Of a stretch of 64,000 nucleotides of DNA, positions 24,269-36,628 are shown one piece after another. The notes beneath the pieces were generated by a model. That model was not told where the DNA came from and ran no database searches. It saw only the letters and a program-made list of their open reading frames with translations. Within the stretch, counting starts at the first letter, position 1. Each line of letters begins with the position of its first letter. The DNA is taken from NCBI GenBank assembly GCA_023897205.1, contig JAHWDD010000008.1, positions 1,922,001 to 1,986,000 on the forward strand, given 5' to 3'. The position numbers and the translations under genes are program-made. Source of the stretch: Exophiala sp. HKRS030 (Eukaryota > Ascomycota > Eurotiomycetes > Chaetothyriales > Herpotrichiellaceae).

Positions 24269-26954
24269 TTAGTCTCCGTCTTTTTCTTTTGTTTTCCAGA
24301 AAAGCATTAGCCTGCTAATTCTATTCGTCTTCTTTTTGGTCTTTTCCTCCATTGCGGCAGGATCAGGGACGCTTTCAAATTTGAGTTTGCTTCCATTTGA
24401 AGATCCAGGAATAAGACGATTTAGACTTGCTAAACTCGATCGTTTCCAATTCGTCTGCATGTCCGATCTAGAAGTGGAAGGAACAATCATAGATTGCGAC
24501 CGCTGTTCAACTGAAGATCTTGTGCAGGCGCTACTCGAGAATCTCGGGAGAGCTCCACTGGAAATGCTGTCGCTGAGTGATGGAAGGTCATCATTGGAAG
24601 CCCGAAGCAGAAAATCTGGACTGAGTTCGCCTTGTGACTTGATCTGTCGCGACAGGTTGTCAAATGAGACATGATCTGCATCTGGGGATGACATTATCGA
24701 AGCTGATGTTGTGCGTCCTTCGGTGGAAGAAGCATACTGCGACCGGGGTGCTGGATAGGCAAAGGCAATGGGAGATGATGTGGGGCGTTTCTCGTAATCC
24801 GGAAGGATCGGCGCTTCAATCGTAGAATTGGATAATCTCGCATCAGTCCTGGTGATGTCTTCGTCGGTGTCAACGATAGTAATGCCGTCAATTGGAGAAG
24901 TGTTATTGATCAAAAGTCCCAGGCCTTCGGTTGCAGCAGGGATCGCGACTGGAACAGGTTCGACAGAGATGCTCTGAGCTGTAATGGATCTCCTGGTGCG
25001 GGACACGGTCTTTTCGAGGGTAGAATTTGCATTTTCTTCGGCAAGCATTTTGTCCTCTTCTTCCTCGTCGAAAACGTCTTCCGAAAGCGATGAGTTGCTG
25101 CCCATGCGCTGAAGACTGAACGTGTTTCTATTCATAGCAGGCATGGTCGGAGCAGACTCGGTTCTCCTATGAACTGAACCAAAAGCATCGACAGTGCCCC
25201 TGCGCTCACTGCTGTGCAACTTTGAGAGACGAATTGCGTGCCCCGGTTTGCTGCTACCATCATAGCCCAATTTTTCTTCACTGCCGAATGGACCTAGTGC
25301 CGCATCTAGGTCAAGAATTGGACTTGTGATGTGTTCCTCTGCAGGACTGGTGTTCCAGGTCTGTAGAGAACTAAGATCTTGTGTAGAAGGTCGAACTCTG
25401 TTGGCGACTGGAGATGGCTCACGAAGCACGATCGTGTCGTCTGCATCGAAAATTTCATTTAGGCGATCACTCGGTCTCCTGAGTAACGTCGGCTGTTTTG
25501 GATTGGACTCTGACTTGGCCTTGGCTGCTCGCTTCTCTTTTCTCGAAAAGATACCTGAGGTCCAAGTATGGTACTTGCGTTTCTTTGAAGATGATGACAA
25601 TTCACCCGAAGATGTCTTCGGCCTAGACTTGTCCCCGAAAACCTGTAGCTTGGCGGGTTGCGGCGTGGGAGAAGTAGTAAAGACGTCCATTGGATCACAA
25701 TGTTCAACTTTCGGGGTGGTCAGTGGGGAAGCTGCATCCGAGTGACTTGACCAGAAATACTTCTTCTTGTTCGGAGGGCTCCCTGAGCTCGGCTGACCTG
25801 GAGAGCCCGAAGCTGAAAGTGGTCTTTTGGGTAGATTGATCATGGAGACCGAGTTGTCTCCCTTGGCCATACCAGCAGATAAGGTGGACAAGGCATCCGC
25901 CGTGTGTGGGCGTTCTGGAGAAGTATGGATGGACTCGCCGGAGGAGGTGATAATCAAGGTAGGCCGAGGAGTCGGGCTCGCGATCGAGTTGATACTGCCA
26001 GACAAGGAATGATTCCCACGAATTGTCGAATTACTCCCCTCGGTTTCGGAAGAAATCATGGACAATGGGCGTGGAATGACGTCGACATGCTCCGAGAAGC
26101 CTACGCGTGGTCTGACACCAGGAGCACTTCCTCTTCGTCTCGGACTGGACGGAGGAGTTCTAACGAGGTTTGACATGGATTGTCGGATCTGAGGACTCTG
26201 TCGGCCAAAGGAGAAGGCGTGAGGATCGGATGGGGTGGTTGGGGTAGAGCCGGCCCGTGCCTTGGCCAGAGCGTTGGCCTTGATGAGCTCGGACGTGTCA
26301 ATGTCAGATATCGATACGGCTTGAGAACGGCGATGGGCGTGGCCTCTGACTGCAGCCGAAGGTGCAAGCGGTCGGTATTCTGGCTTTTCAGGGCTTGTGC
26401 TGACCATCTGAGGTCCATCCGTCCCCCGCCTCCTACAAATTCGCTGACACCACGACGATGCGTCCGTGATGGAGGCTGGAGATCGGGAAACTCTGCTTTG
26501 GTCGGGCTCGGGGACGGATGGCTGGTGGGAGTGTTGGGAGCGAAAGTGAACGCAGGCAGTGGTGCTGGTCTGGCGGACCGGACGGCACGTTGCTGGTTGA
26601 GAGCCATCTCTTGAAGCACAGGATGTGTAGGACTTGCAGGACGCTCCGATGGCAGGTTGGCTCCCGGGTTGAACTTGAAGTCGGGTAATGGCAAAGGCCT
26701 AGCAGGTCGCCGCGTGCTATCAGATGCCATGTTGGTAATCTCTAGAAGCTGTTCGGGGCAGTGTTTGCTTCCAAAGACGGGACATGTCCAAGGCCTGGAT
26801 TGAAATGAAAGACTGGCAAGGCAGAAGCAGCATTGGGATTCCGAGAAGGTCTTCTTCTGTGAGCTTGAGGCGATCGAGGAGGAGTATGCAGATCCGAGTC
26901 GAAGGGCGACAGAATCGGGGGAGGTGAGGGTAATGAAATGGAAGTCATATTCAA
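24269..26954 (-). CDS. proline/serine-rich disordered fungal protein (two frame breaks)
   Basis: Three minus-strand reading frames follow each other with no plausible intron at the joints (26755-26758 and 26423-26427, both G/C runs). One added base at each gives a continuous protein of 895 residues. The N-terminal third has three repeats of a P-L-P-x-F-x-F-N-P-G motif (PVFHFNPGLG, PDFKFNPGAN, PAFTFAPNTP) and the segment HRRGVSEFVGG. The rest is low-complexity Ser/Pro/Thr with basic patches, ending KTNRISRLMLFWKTKEKDGD. This layout matches a family annotated in aspergilli as cell wall proline-rich protein. However, no signal peptide or membrane segment is visible here, so I favour an intracellular disordered protein. 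The start could also be the ATG at 26948. The function is unknown. Confidence 0.6.
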
Positions 26955-29900
26955 TCAAGTAACCACCATGAATAAGCAAACGTGCAGTACGATCTAACAG
27001 ATATGGGTTGAGTAGGTGCAATCAAGTAGTTGCGAACAATCCAGGATCGTCAGTGGAGGTGGTAGTAGGTAGAATTGAAGTCTTTTCGTAAGGCAATGAC
27101 TGCGACCATTCCCCGTAGTCCTTCTGAAGCGGCGACCGACAAGAGTAGTTCGTAAGGAGCGACTTGAAGGATTGAGATGTATATTGCCAATAACTGGCGC
27201 AGCCGATGGATTGTAGGCAAGGATTGCTTTCTGGTGGAGAGCGAATGTTATGCTAGGTGGCAGTTCAGTTCGATCGGATTGATCGATTGACTGTCGAGAG
27301 GAGAATTTCAAGGGATGTGGTGAGGGTTTTGAAGGAGTGGACAGCTACCTGTGAGAAAGAGAGGACGTATTTTCATACGAGACTCTTCTCTACAGGAGCC
27401 AAAGAGGATGTTTGGGAGGAATTGAGACGAGTTGTCGAGAGGAGGGTTGGATGGTGGTGCGGTCAGGTTGGTGTGGAAGAAAAGGTGAGAGGAGACGAGA
27501 GAGATTGTATGAGTGCAGGTATGGAGTACAAAGTACAGAGTCCAGAGGAGTGAGTGGTAAGCGGATGGTGTGTGGACACTACTGAACAGCGTTTTGCAGC
27601 CTGAGGTCTCCAGGCACCCATAGTAGTTAGTAGTTAGTAGTTAGTGGGTAGAAGGTAGTTAAGTCGTAGGTGGTTAGGTGGTTAGGTGGTTGTAGGTAGT
27701 AGGCAGCAGGTACGCAGTGGCAGGTCGCAGGTGCGGAGGTAATAGGCCAATGGGTTTGGTGGAGTCAGAGACTGCGGTGGCACCGTGGTTGAAGGTGGTC
27801 AGTGGTCACGAGTGGTCGAGAAGGCCCGAGGGGCGCCCAAAGATGATAAGGTTGGCAGCCAAAGTTCGAGTGGGTGGTTGCTGCCGGAGTTACAAGATGC
27901 ATGATTCCCACACCTACTCTGTAGACTTGATCAATTACAGTACATGGCACCTACATGGCTCTTAGCCCAAGCCTAGAGGCTACTTGGGCCAGCGTGGCCA
28001 GGCACTCGTGGCTCTCGTGGCTCTTCGTGGCCCTCTTTCTACTACTCGTACTAAGTACTACTCGTCCTTCTCCGTAAGTTCCGGCACTGCCAACATCCAG
28101 GTCACCTGCTACCAACTTTTAAACTCGGGTGCCACCCAACTGCTCCGCTCCTGATGACCTACAGGCGTCCCGTCAACCACCAAGCCCCAAATCAAGCCCC
28201 GAGTCCAGCCCAAGAGCTAGGTTTGTGGGCAACTAGACATTGTAATTGGGCTTGGGGTGGCACGGGTGGCTGCTCACTAGTGGGATTACAACCGGTGGTT
28301 CAAGGTGCAAGCTGCACGCTGCTGCAGGCACCAGGTACCAGGCAACAGTGGGCCCGAGGTCTCAACCACCACTTGCGGGTTGGAAGTAGAGAATGTAGTC
28401 TTCTCGTAGCTTGTATGTACATGTACTCGGTACTTACTGTACGGAGTACAGGAGTTATACACTTTTGATAATTCATTATCTGTAACCATGGTCATCCCAG
28501 TCAAGGTATCCAGTACCTCGTAACAGTCCAGCTCATCGGATCCACATTTGAGTTTGAAGATCTTGGTTCTTGATCTTGACTTGAATCCCAGACTGGACTG
28601 GCAAATCTGCGGTTCATCATTACCTCTTACCTCCCCATGGCTACAGCCTCTAAGATGGAGGATTCGCGTGGATTCCCAATCACAATAATTACTAAGGAGA
28701 ACAGCCAGATCTCCGTAATGTCTTGTTCCCATAATCGACTTGTCACTCACAGCTTGCCACTTGCGCTCCATCCATATAATCATTCTTCATTTGGCTCAGA
28801 CTCGCATCCGATCGTTTGAGCATCGCATCGCATCTACGATAAGCATTAGTACGCCATTCCGTCATGCGCTCATGTGGCAGACATGATTCTGACGACAAAA
28901 AGAGTTCAGAGAAAGGAGAGCAGGCCTCTCTTCCTTACAAGCCTCCCAGGCACCTAGCACCTACCAGGGCCAGTCTTGTTCCTCCTCAGCCCATCCCTGC
29001 TAGGCCAAATTGAGGCCAATCTCTTCCCTCTCACCAAATCTGAGATCCACTTGTCCCGTCTCCCGCTAAGTAATATTGTAACATCCCCACTACCCACAGA
29101 CTTTGGAGAAAGAAATCCATTCAGGCCCTGATCACCATGCGTTTCCCATATCGTCTTTGGCAATTGACTTCCCGACGCTGTGATCCCCTCATCAGATGCA
29201 CCTTGAATCATCCAACTTGTTGCCTTGGAGGATGACTTGCACCTGGACCTGGTGACAATGACTACTCAGTCCTCAGGACCTGGTCAGCGAACAATATGCA
29301 GGGGAAAGGACTAGCAGGGTTATGCGAGGCCTGAAGGGCCCACCTTGCATGCAGGAACATCCTTCAAACGAGCCAATTCCAGCGCCTCGCCCATCCAACA
29401 TCAAACGGGCAGCCCTGAGATCATTACAAACTGTTGATCACATCGACCAACACTCATCCCAGTTGTGTCCAGTCTCAGCTTGTGACAATTCTTTATACTG
29501 CGGCTGCTTCCGGTGAGAGTAACGCCATGTATCAGCCAAAGACCAAGACCTGACTTCGAGTTGCAAGGATCTGAACTGGTGGGTTTTGTGGTTTTGTGGA
29601 TGACCACCACCATCCTTCGTTGCCCTGAACAACAGGGCTGTAAACTTGAGACAAAAGTCCGTTCAGTACTCCGTAGACTGCAGACTCGGCATCGAATGTC
29701 GGCGCTGCACGATAAGAAGTACATACTTGAATTTGAACCCTAGTAAGCCCTTCACCGACTCTGTCAAACCAGGACTGTTGAGTTCTACCATTACTCGATC
29801 AGTTCGGAGATGGCATCTTGACCGCCAGATGCGGAACTTCAACCCGCGACCACTGACCACTGACCACTGACCACTGACCACTGCTGCACGGGAATCCCCG

Positions 29901-30658
29901 TTGTCCAGTCGTATCTGGGTTCTGGATAGGTATCTGGCGCACGCTGGCGTCTGCAGTCCCTGACACATTCACGTCAAAGAACCCTCAACAAGCCTTGGGC
30001 CTTCGGCGTGGCCGTCTATTGGTCTGAAATCAATGAGCCCAGCTGTCATCTGCAAGCCAAATCCATCAGCTTCCCAATGTAGGCGAATTCATGCAACCGC
30101 TTAAAGTCGCTTTGACATTTGACGTCTCTACAGTCTACTAGTACATCCTCTTTAGCCCGCATGCAGAACAGGAAAAATCTCGAACCTGCATGCAGTACTC
30201 CGTACTCGGTACCCAGGTCGAACCATTGCCCTTGACGCAAGAAAGGTTGTCCACCCACTTGAAGTCTGTCAAATCCCTCTGCACACGAACAGGAGGTGGT
30301 GGTTACTGGCCCGCGACCACATCTGAGGCATTTGCCAGTATCTTCCTCATGCAGGTCGTATTCAAGGCGCCAAAGTCAGACCATTTCTCGTTGCTCACGA
30401 TGCCACGCTCCAGCGTTTGACACGTACGACATGTCAGAGCCTTCTCACTTGACCGTAACACAGTAAACCTTGAATTTCGGATCGTCCCTCCCCAGATACC
30501 TACTCACGTGCTACTCCGTACTCAGACGAATTTTCAATGATCGGATTCGCCTGTCGTGCGCACCACTTCTAACGCCGATCGGGCCTAAACGTGACTGTCT
30601 ACATACTCTGCCTAAACCTGGCCACCTTTTGCATATCTGTTTCGCGAGAACCACAATC
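26955..30658. other. 3.7-kb spacer, no gene seen
   Basis: The stretch holds the promoter of the proline-rich gene at its left and that of the BMT6-type gene at its right. It contains TAGTTAGTAG runs at 27618-27645, GGTTAGGT repeats near 27670-27690, several TACTCCGTA-type motifs (28440, 29672, 30195, 30516) and a 7-bp tandem array. The ORFs of up to 165 codons (28286-28783 minus) have no recognisable features. Confidence 0.5.
29848..29883. repeat. GACCACT heptamer array
   Basis: Five tandem GACCACT units form a short minisatellite. Confidence 0.9.
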
Positions 30659-31732
30659 ATGGCACCCCGGAAGCAGCCAAAGGTGGCAACCAAGGCCAGC
30701 CCACGAAAACCACTTGACAACGACACACAAAAATCTTCCGACTCGTCCCACCCAGCGGCCACCCTCGACCTGCAGCAGTCAGTTCTTGACGTCTTCCGCC
30801 GCGCATTTCCCTTTGATGATGTGACCGAATTGAAATCCGCCATCCAGGAAGTCAAAGGCCATCTCTTCTCGCGCGATTTCGCTCGTGCTTTTGCCAAGCC
30901 ACAATATCTAGATGCATATGGTGTGCGGTGGAGTTCCAGCCGCGCTCTCGGCTACCTCGATATCTTTCTGCACCACCAGCTGCACCCAGTATGGCTCGGC
31001 GAATCTGTGCCTGGGTCCAATACTGCCCAAGAACCACTTCCTGCCGGCGGCGCTTGTAAGGTCGTTTGCATTGGAGGTGGAGGGGGTGCCGAAGTGGCTG
31101 CATGTGCCGCTGCAGCGTGTACCCTCTCACTCTCCAAAATGCAAGTCCACGCCCTCGATCTGGCCGACTGGGAACCATGCGTTGGCAAGTTGAGCACCGC
31201 TTTGACTACACCTCCGCCACTCTCTGCACATGCCAGTCAGAGCGCCAGAGTGGCGAATCGGCCTCTGATCGAGAGTGATCGCATGCACCTGTCCTTCACT
31301 CAGCACGACATCCTCTCCCTCCCCGACCATCAACTACGAGGCTTGCTGGCCGGCGTCAATCTCTGCACCATCATGTTCACGCTAAATGAGCTTTTCACTA
31401 CTTCCACATCACGCACAACTGCCTTTCTGCTGGCGCTTACCGAGGCCATGTCTTTGGGTTCGTGGTTCTTGGTTGTCGATAGTCCTGGCAGCTATTCCGA
31501 GGTCAAGCTAGGACACGGTGACAACGAGAAGACGAAACAGTACCCCATGAAATGGCTACTTGATCATACACTACTGGAAGTGGCAGGCGGAGGGAAGCGT
31601 AAGTGGGAAAAGACTTTTTCTGATGATTCGCGATGGTTCAGGTTAAATCCTTTGCTGAAATACCCCATCGACTTGGAAAACATGAGGTATCAAATCCATC
31701 TCTACCGAAGAGTAGAGCCTGGATCCACTTGA
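30659..31732 (+). CDS. BMT6: 25S rRNA uridine-N3-methyltransferase, BMT6-like
   Basis: A single exon of 357 residues. The ATG at 30659 is chosen although the frame is open 63 codons further upstream. It starts MAPRKQPKV, a basic tail, after which the conserved sequence begins, and the upstream codons look like leader. The SAM-binding glycine loop VCIGGGGGAE lies at about residue 135, followed by an acidic motif-II strand (HALDLADW) and a C-terminal segment ending YQIHLYRRVE. Family knowledge: the yeast homologue places m3U on 25S rRNA in the nucleolus, and the Pfam family is Methyltransf_34. The gene converges on the eL22 gene, with only 58 bp between stop codons. The BMT6 assignment against the related BMT5 class rests on overall pattern. 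Confidence 0.75.
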   Translation: MAPRKQPKVATKASPRKPLDNDTQKSSDSSHPAATLDLQQSVLDVFRRAFPFDDVTELKSAIQEVKGHLFSRDFARAFAKPQYLDAYGVRWSSSRALGYLDIFLHHQLHPVWLGESVPGSNTAQEPLPAGGACKVVCIGGGGGAEVAACAAAACTLSLSKMQVHALDLADWEPCVGKLSTALTTPPPLSAHASQSARVANRPLIESDRMHLSFTQHDILSLPDHQLRGLLAGVNLCTIMFTLNELFTTSTSRTTAFLLALTEAMSLGSWFLVVDSPGSYSEVKLGHGDNEKTKQYPMKWLLDHTLLEVAGGGKRKWEKTFSDDSRWFRLNPLLKYPIDLENMRYQIHLYRRVEPGST

Positions 31733-31790
31733 TTTCAGAACTAGGTCTATTGATATTCTACTGATCTGAATCGTTGACGTGCTCATTGAT

Positions 31791-32564
31791 CTACTCGTCG
31801 TCATCGTCGCCCTCGTCGTTAACGACGTTGAAGAAGCGGAGTTCATAGACACCCTTGCTCGTCGACACAACACGGAGCCAGTCACGGAGTTGTTGCTTCT
31901 TGAGGAACTTCTTGGTCCTGTGCAGTCTGTGTCAGCGAACCATCCCAGGCTCAAGAGTATTAGATGTATCATCTCCACGTACAAGTACTTCAAGTAGCGA
32001 CCAGAGAAAGGAATGTGTGTGACAATCTCGATCTTTCCATCACCGACCTGCGAGATGGCCACATCGTCGCCGAGGTTGTTGGTGCGGCCCTCGACCTTGA
32101 TGCGGTCGTGCAGGAACTTCTCGAACGCCGACAAGTCGAAGATCTTGTCGCTGACGGGTTGGCTGGCGTTGATGATGTACTGTAGACAAAAAGAACACAC
32201 CGACTCGTCAGCGAATACTCAAACAACCTCGTCTCTTCAGACGATTCAGAGAGGAGAGAGAGAGAGAGAGAGAAAGTCTTGTTCGACAGAGAGACATACC
32301 TTCTTGGTGACCTTGGCCTTGGTTCCCTTCTTGCCGGGCTTTGCCTACATGATTCGCGAAACGAGAAAACCTTAGCCTACTGTTCTCTCCTGGCCATTGA
32401 AAAGTACCCCAAAAGACCACCGTCTCCGTTCCTGCGATACGCCCAAAAGTGGTGGAAAACTTGGAGAGTGTACCGCAGGTTAGGGAGCCAGGGTTTTTGG
32501 CGTTCTTTCAAGGCTTGAAACAGCAAAGCGGTTCGGTCGAGCTTACCTGGGTGGTTGGTGCCAT
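31791..32564 (-). CDS. RPL22: 60S ribosomal protein eL22
   Basis: Four minus-strand exons, 32547-32564, 32300-32344, 31983-32179 and 31791-31917, give 128 residues; the introns are 202, 120 and 65 bp. The protein starts [18 protein letters not shown], a basic tail. It has the eL22 core, including [39 protein letters not shown] and YELRFFNV, and ends in an acidic EGDDDDE tail. All splice sites are GT..AG and phases agree. The concentration of introns near the start is usual for fungal ribosomal protein genes. It is a structural component of the cytosolic large subunit. Confidence 0.95.
32251..32275. repeat. GA dinucleotide repeat inside eL22 intron 2
   Basis: About ten GA units lie within the 120-bp intron between the second and third coding exons (CT-rich on the coding strand). 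Confidence 0.85.
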
Positions 32565-34979
32565 TGTGAGGAAGGTGTGGTTTGGCGATCGCAAAGAAAT
32601 TTAATCCTGCGTCTTGATGTGGGAGAGAGTGTGGTGGTGGTGGGTTGTTTGAACGTCTGGGATGTCGTGGGATTGTTCGGTGGTAGTGCTCTTTGCAATA
32701 ATTTTTGAGGGTGCGCTCGAAATCTTGGCGTTCGGCTGACTTTCCTGAATAGAGCTCCAGACAGATCTGCCATTCAGAGTGCCCTGACCACTAACTTAAC
32801 TTCGGAGTACTGTAGGAGGCATGCCCACGGGAGGGCTGAGAACTCTGATGGGCCCAGTGGACGTTAACTCTGCCATCGGTGTCTATCCTTTCCTCAACTA
32901 TCCAGCATCGAGATTGGGCACACTCATGCCTTTCTTCACGATCTGAGGTCGCTTCAACTCGTACGCTCAATCATAGAAGACTATATTATGGCTGGACGTA
33001 ATGTGTAATGATTAATGATGCTAACGAGTCGCCAGGGCACCCTTGTCGGGTGCCTTAGGCAAATAGCAAACAGACTCAACCCGACCACAATTGTCCAAAA
33101 CATTCTGTGATACCTCATTACCTACAGGCTCTGGCGGAACATATCCTCCCGGCGGAAGACGGGGTAAGATGTTCGACATCAAAAGTCATATCGACGAGTG
33201 CTGGGTCTACTGCTTCGATGGTGCAATACCTTCCTAGACCAACGAATGCTTGATCGATTTGTCGATGATGCTGAAGGCCTCATGGGTTGCATCGATATCC
33301 TTAAACATGGACAGGAACATACTGTCGTGCCCCCTTCTGACGATCAGATTCCAGGAATTCGAATTATCATATTGATGAGTAGAGTTAACATTGCTTTGCT
33401 AATTGGGGTGGCCGAGTGGAACAAGTATGCTTCAATATGGCCTGGCCCAAAAATGTTGCCGTAGCTCTTTGTCGTCCCTGGCGTGTTCCTGGTGTATATC
33501 ATCGGAGATTCTCCATCTTTACGATAGTTGTTGCTGGCGGGCCCTTCATTCGCATCGTTATGACTTCCTAGTCCTTATGCATGCTTGGAGGCACCCTGAA
33601 TTGTTTGCATCAGTTGATCGTTTAGCAGTCACCAGTGAGAGGCTTGAAGTGTTGGCCACACCATGGATGGCCTAAGAATCTATGCATAGGCTATTGATAT
33701 AGCGACTTCAAATCTGAAACATCTTGCCTTTACCCAGGCGATGAATTTCGATCCAAGAATGCGGTAATCAAGCATTCAAAGCCGATCTACACACAAAACA
33801 AAGAGAACGTACCGCCAGAAGCATTTCCAGCCCCACTCCACAGTCGATCTGAAGTATTCGCACCAAGCCAAAATCCTTCACACAGCATCTCCTTTCTGCC
33901 ACATCTTCCTGCATCACAAGTCACTGGCTGTCCTCTATCATCACTGTCGACTTCGGCGAATTCGATGATGTGAATCATAATGGCTGTTCTGGATCACAGA
34001 TCGCTTCACTTGGCTTTGATGCCGGTGACTATCGTGGATATGCTCCCTTGCAAATCAGCCCGCCTCGGAGTGATTCAGCCAATCGGGCACTGATCCACTG
34101 AACCTTTGTGAAAGCAAAAAGTTCTCTGTGTGAAGGAAAAAGCTGATCTAGCTCGTCGCTTGGCAGTGTCAAACGTCTATAAGTACCTCCTCCTCGTTGC
34201 CTGGATTTCGATCTCTTTTTCTTCTTCCTTTCTTTAGCTCTGTCAGTATTTCGAAACTCTGCCTTTCTGGACCACTGCTAATGCCTTCTACAGCTTTGCC
34301 TTTTGGCTTAGATCAAGTGTAGTATCTGTTCTTTTCAGTTTAATCTCTGAAATTATCCTACGGGATAAATACTTTGATTATTCTCATTTTTGGATTCCGC
34401 TGGTCAAACCCCTCTGTGCTTGCGCAATGGGTTTCTAGCACCGTGTCCATGGTCTTCCACTACCACCATGCGATGCGAACTCCTTTTTCATCATTTGCCT
34501 CTGCCTTGAGCAAGGCTATGGAGAAGATTGGAACGACAAGCACAGGACTTTGCATATGGAAATGCGAGTCAGTGTTGGGATAAGGGTCTGGAGCGCCAGA
34601 ATAGGCAGGCACGACGGTCTCGAGAAGGAAGGAGCGATGGGTGATATACCATAACACGTGAAAGGCTAGAAGACCTCTAATAATCAAGGAATGGCGCGAC
34701 GTTGATGTTAAGGTCCCTACCACGTTCCTGCCTATGAATCCGTCGTCGCCATTGTCATCTCATTCGAATTCGAAGTGAGACTCTTGAAAAGATAGCAGTA
34801 ATAATTATCAAACCCTTTACCCCCTCCAAAAAGAGACATGACATTGTTTGTGCGCTCTAGATCAAACCCTCAAGCGTCAAGCACCCAACGTATCATGACT
34901 CTTTGATTCACGAAATATACTCCACGTACAATTCGATCTCGATACCCTACATTCTACTTGCGCTACTGTCATCATCAAA
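32565..34979. other. 2.4-kb spacer, possible decayed coding fragment
   Basis: The stretch contains the eL22 promoter at its left and the translin promoter at its right. Around 33198-33660 two adjacent plus-strand frames give protein-like text (for example VALCRPWRVPGVYHRRFS) but are interrupted, which could be a decayed gene. A tRNA-like D-arm string at 33408-33420 has no matching T-arm. A TATAAG box-like site at about 34181 is followed by pyrimidine-rich sequence. Nothing else is supported. Confidence 0.4.
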
Positions 34980-35757
34980 ATGTCGGGCGACACAAATATG
35001 GACAATCCTCCCTCCAGCCTGTCCACCCCGCACGTTGATCCTGCAATATTCTCCTCGCTCCAAAGCATGATTGACGAAGAAACTGCGATCAGAGACGAGT
35101 TGAAGGCTTTTGTAGAAATCCTACAGAAACAAGGTCGACTTACCCAGTCTATATTGTCTCGAATTCACAACACGCCTACACCAGAACTTGAAGATGCAGT
35201 TCTCAAGCCTGCGTTTGACGCACTCGAGCAACAGGCAGACACGGTGAAGAAGCTAAGTGAGGCAGCTTCCAAATATCCTTTCTATAGATGGAATTCGATA
35301 TGGCAGCGTGATATTCAAGGTGTGATCACCAGCATCCAGATTGCAGATTGGCTTAAGAATGGTACACTGGCTACAATTGAAGAGATCGGCCAGCGCCTTA
35401 CAGGTTAGCCATCATCCTGACGCGGTACACATTTGACATTTGCTAATATATCGGCTAGTCCCAATCAACCTGAAGTCCGAGGATGCATTCCACATAACCA
35501 TCGAAGACTACCTTATCGCTCTGACGAACACCTTGGAAGAACTCGCTCGCCTCGCCCCCAACGCTGTCACGCTCGGTGACTACTCACGACCTCTGCAAAT
35601 CTCAAAATTCATCAAAGACGTACATGCAGGGTTTCAATTGTTGAATCTCAAGAATGATCTACTCAGACGACGGTCAGATGCGGTCAAATATCAGGTCAAA
35701 AAGGTGGAAGATGTCGTTTATGATCTCAGTCTTCGAGGGTTGATACCAAAGTCTTGA
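34980..35757 (+). CDS. translin
   Basis: Exons 34980-35403 and 35459-35757 are joined over a 55-bp intron (GTTAGC..GGCTAG, branch TGCTAAT), giving 240 residues. The conserved translin features are an all-helical fold with the YPFYRWNSIW, GVITSIQIADWL and LKSEDAFHITIEDYLIAL segments and the C-terminal DVVYDLSLRGLIPK. The length is close to the usual ~230. Family role: a small RNA/DNA-binding octamer that, with TRAX, acts as a ribonuclease in RNA turnover. No TRAX gene is in the window. The gene converges on the small gene at 36176-36628. Confidence 0.9.
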
Positions 35758-36175
35758 AAGATTTCATACAACACAGAAACAAATAGCGTCATTGAGATCG
35801 TTATACCTACGGCAGATCCGGTGATGTCTGTTGTTGGCGGATCTAATCATCACGCAATGGGAAGCTAGCACCGAAAGCTGTGATGATCAGCTCAATATCT
35901 TGAGACTCAGTAGGAAGAGGGACGAAGAGCTTTCTGAGGTAGGACTCCGAGCCCAGCTTGATCTTGTACCCTGGAACGCGTAATCGTACGACGGCACGGT
36001 GCCAACGACTACAGCACATCGACAGCAATCCTGCCGGTCATGGCAATGTTACGATCCAGGAGGAAATATTCCATTGGACAGGTATCATATATTTGTGGTA
36101 TCTACGTATCAAGCCTGAGAGAAGTAGTCAAGCCAATGACAACGACAATATGAACCTAAATATGAAAGCTGGACT
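35758..36175. other. spacer between convergent genes
   Basis: The 3' flanks of translin and the small conserved gene; nothing further seen. Confidence 0.5.
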
Positions 36176-36628
36176 TTATGGAGCGGTGGGCCTCTTGAGC
36201 TCCTGACCATCGACTCTGGCAGAGCTCTCGGCGGTGGCAGGTTCTCTCAAACCGTCACTGCTTTGAGTGCCTAGCTTAACGTTCACTCCGCCGCTGCCAA
36301 CATTGACAGTCCTCTGGTCTGCGGACTGTAAATCTGCACTGGCCCCGCCCACAGGTTGTTCAGGTAATGGTAGGCCGGCTTTGACTCGATCGATTTGTTC
36401 TTGCTTTGATTCTTGCTCAGATAGAAGTTGCTGGCGGAAGGACGTCTGTCAGTACATGACTCTTGGAAAACATGACACAATGGAAGGCTGCAATAAAGGT
36501 GGGCACGACAATACCTTCAACGCAGAAACATCAGAGTCTTTGGGAGTCTTTCCATCGTGAAACTTGGATTCCTTCGATTCGAGGGTGCGGACTTCCTCGC
36601 TGGTGACGCCAAATGTTTTGTCGGACAT
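36176..36628 (-). CDS. small conserved fungal protein of unknown function
   Basis: Exon 1 (36515-36628) and exon 2 (36176-36430) are spliced over an 84-bp intron (GTATTG..GCCAG) in phase 0, giving 122 residues. The protein is hydrophilic with no signal or membrane segment. The first exon has the SKFHDGKTPKDSDVSALK stretch and the second a QESKQEQIDRVKAGLPLPEQ helix followed by a VNVGSGGVNV strand. Similar short proteins occur in many filamentous ascomycetes. A weak resemblance to seed-maturation (SMP/LEA-like) proteins is possible but not shown. The splice is supported because exon 2 alone has no start codon in this frame and both halves share composition. Confidence 0.7.

Noticed and set aside
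28286..28783. 165-codon minus-strand ORF in the 27-30 kb spacer
   Set aside because: No recognisable features and no splice or promoter support.
33408..33440. tRNA-like D-arm string (ggccgagtgg)
   Set aside because: No anticodon stem or T-arm with the usual GTTCGA loop follows at the right distance.
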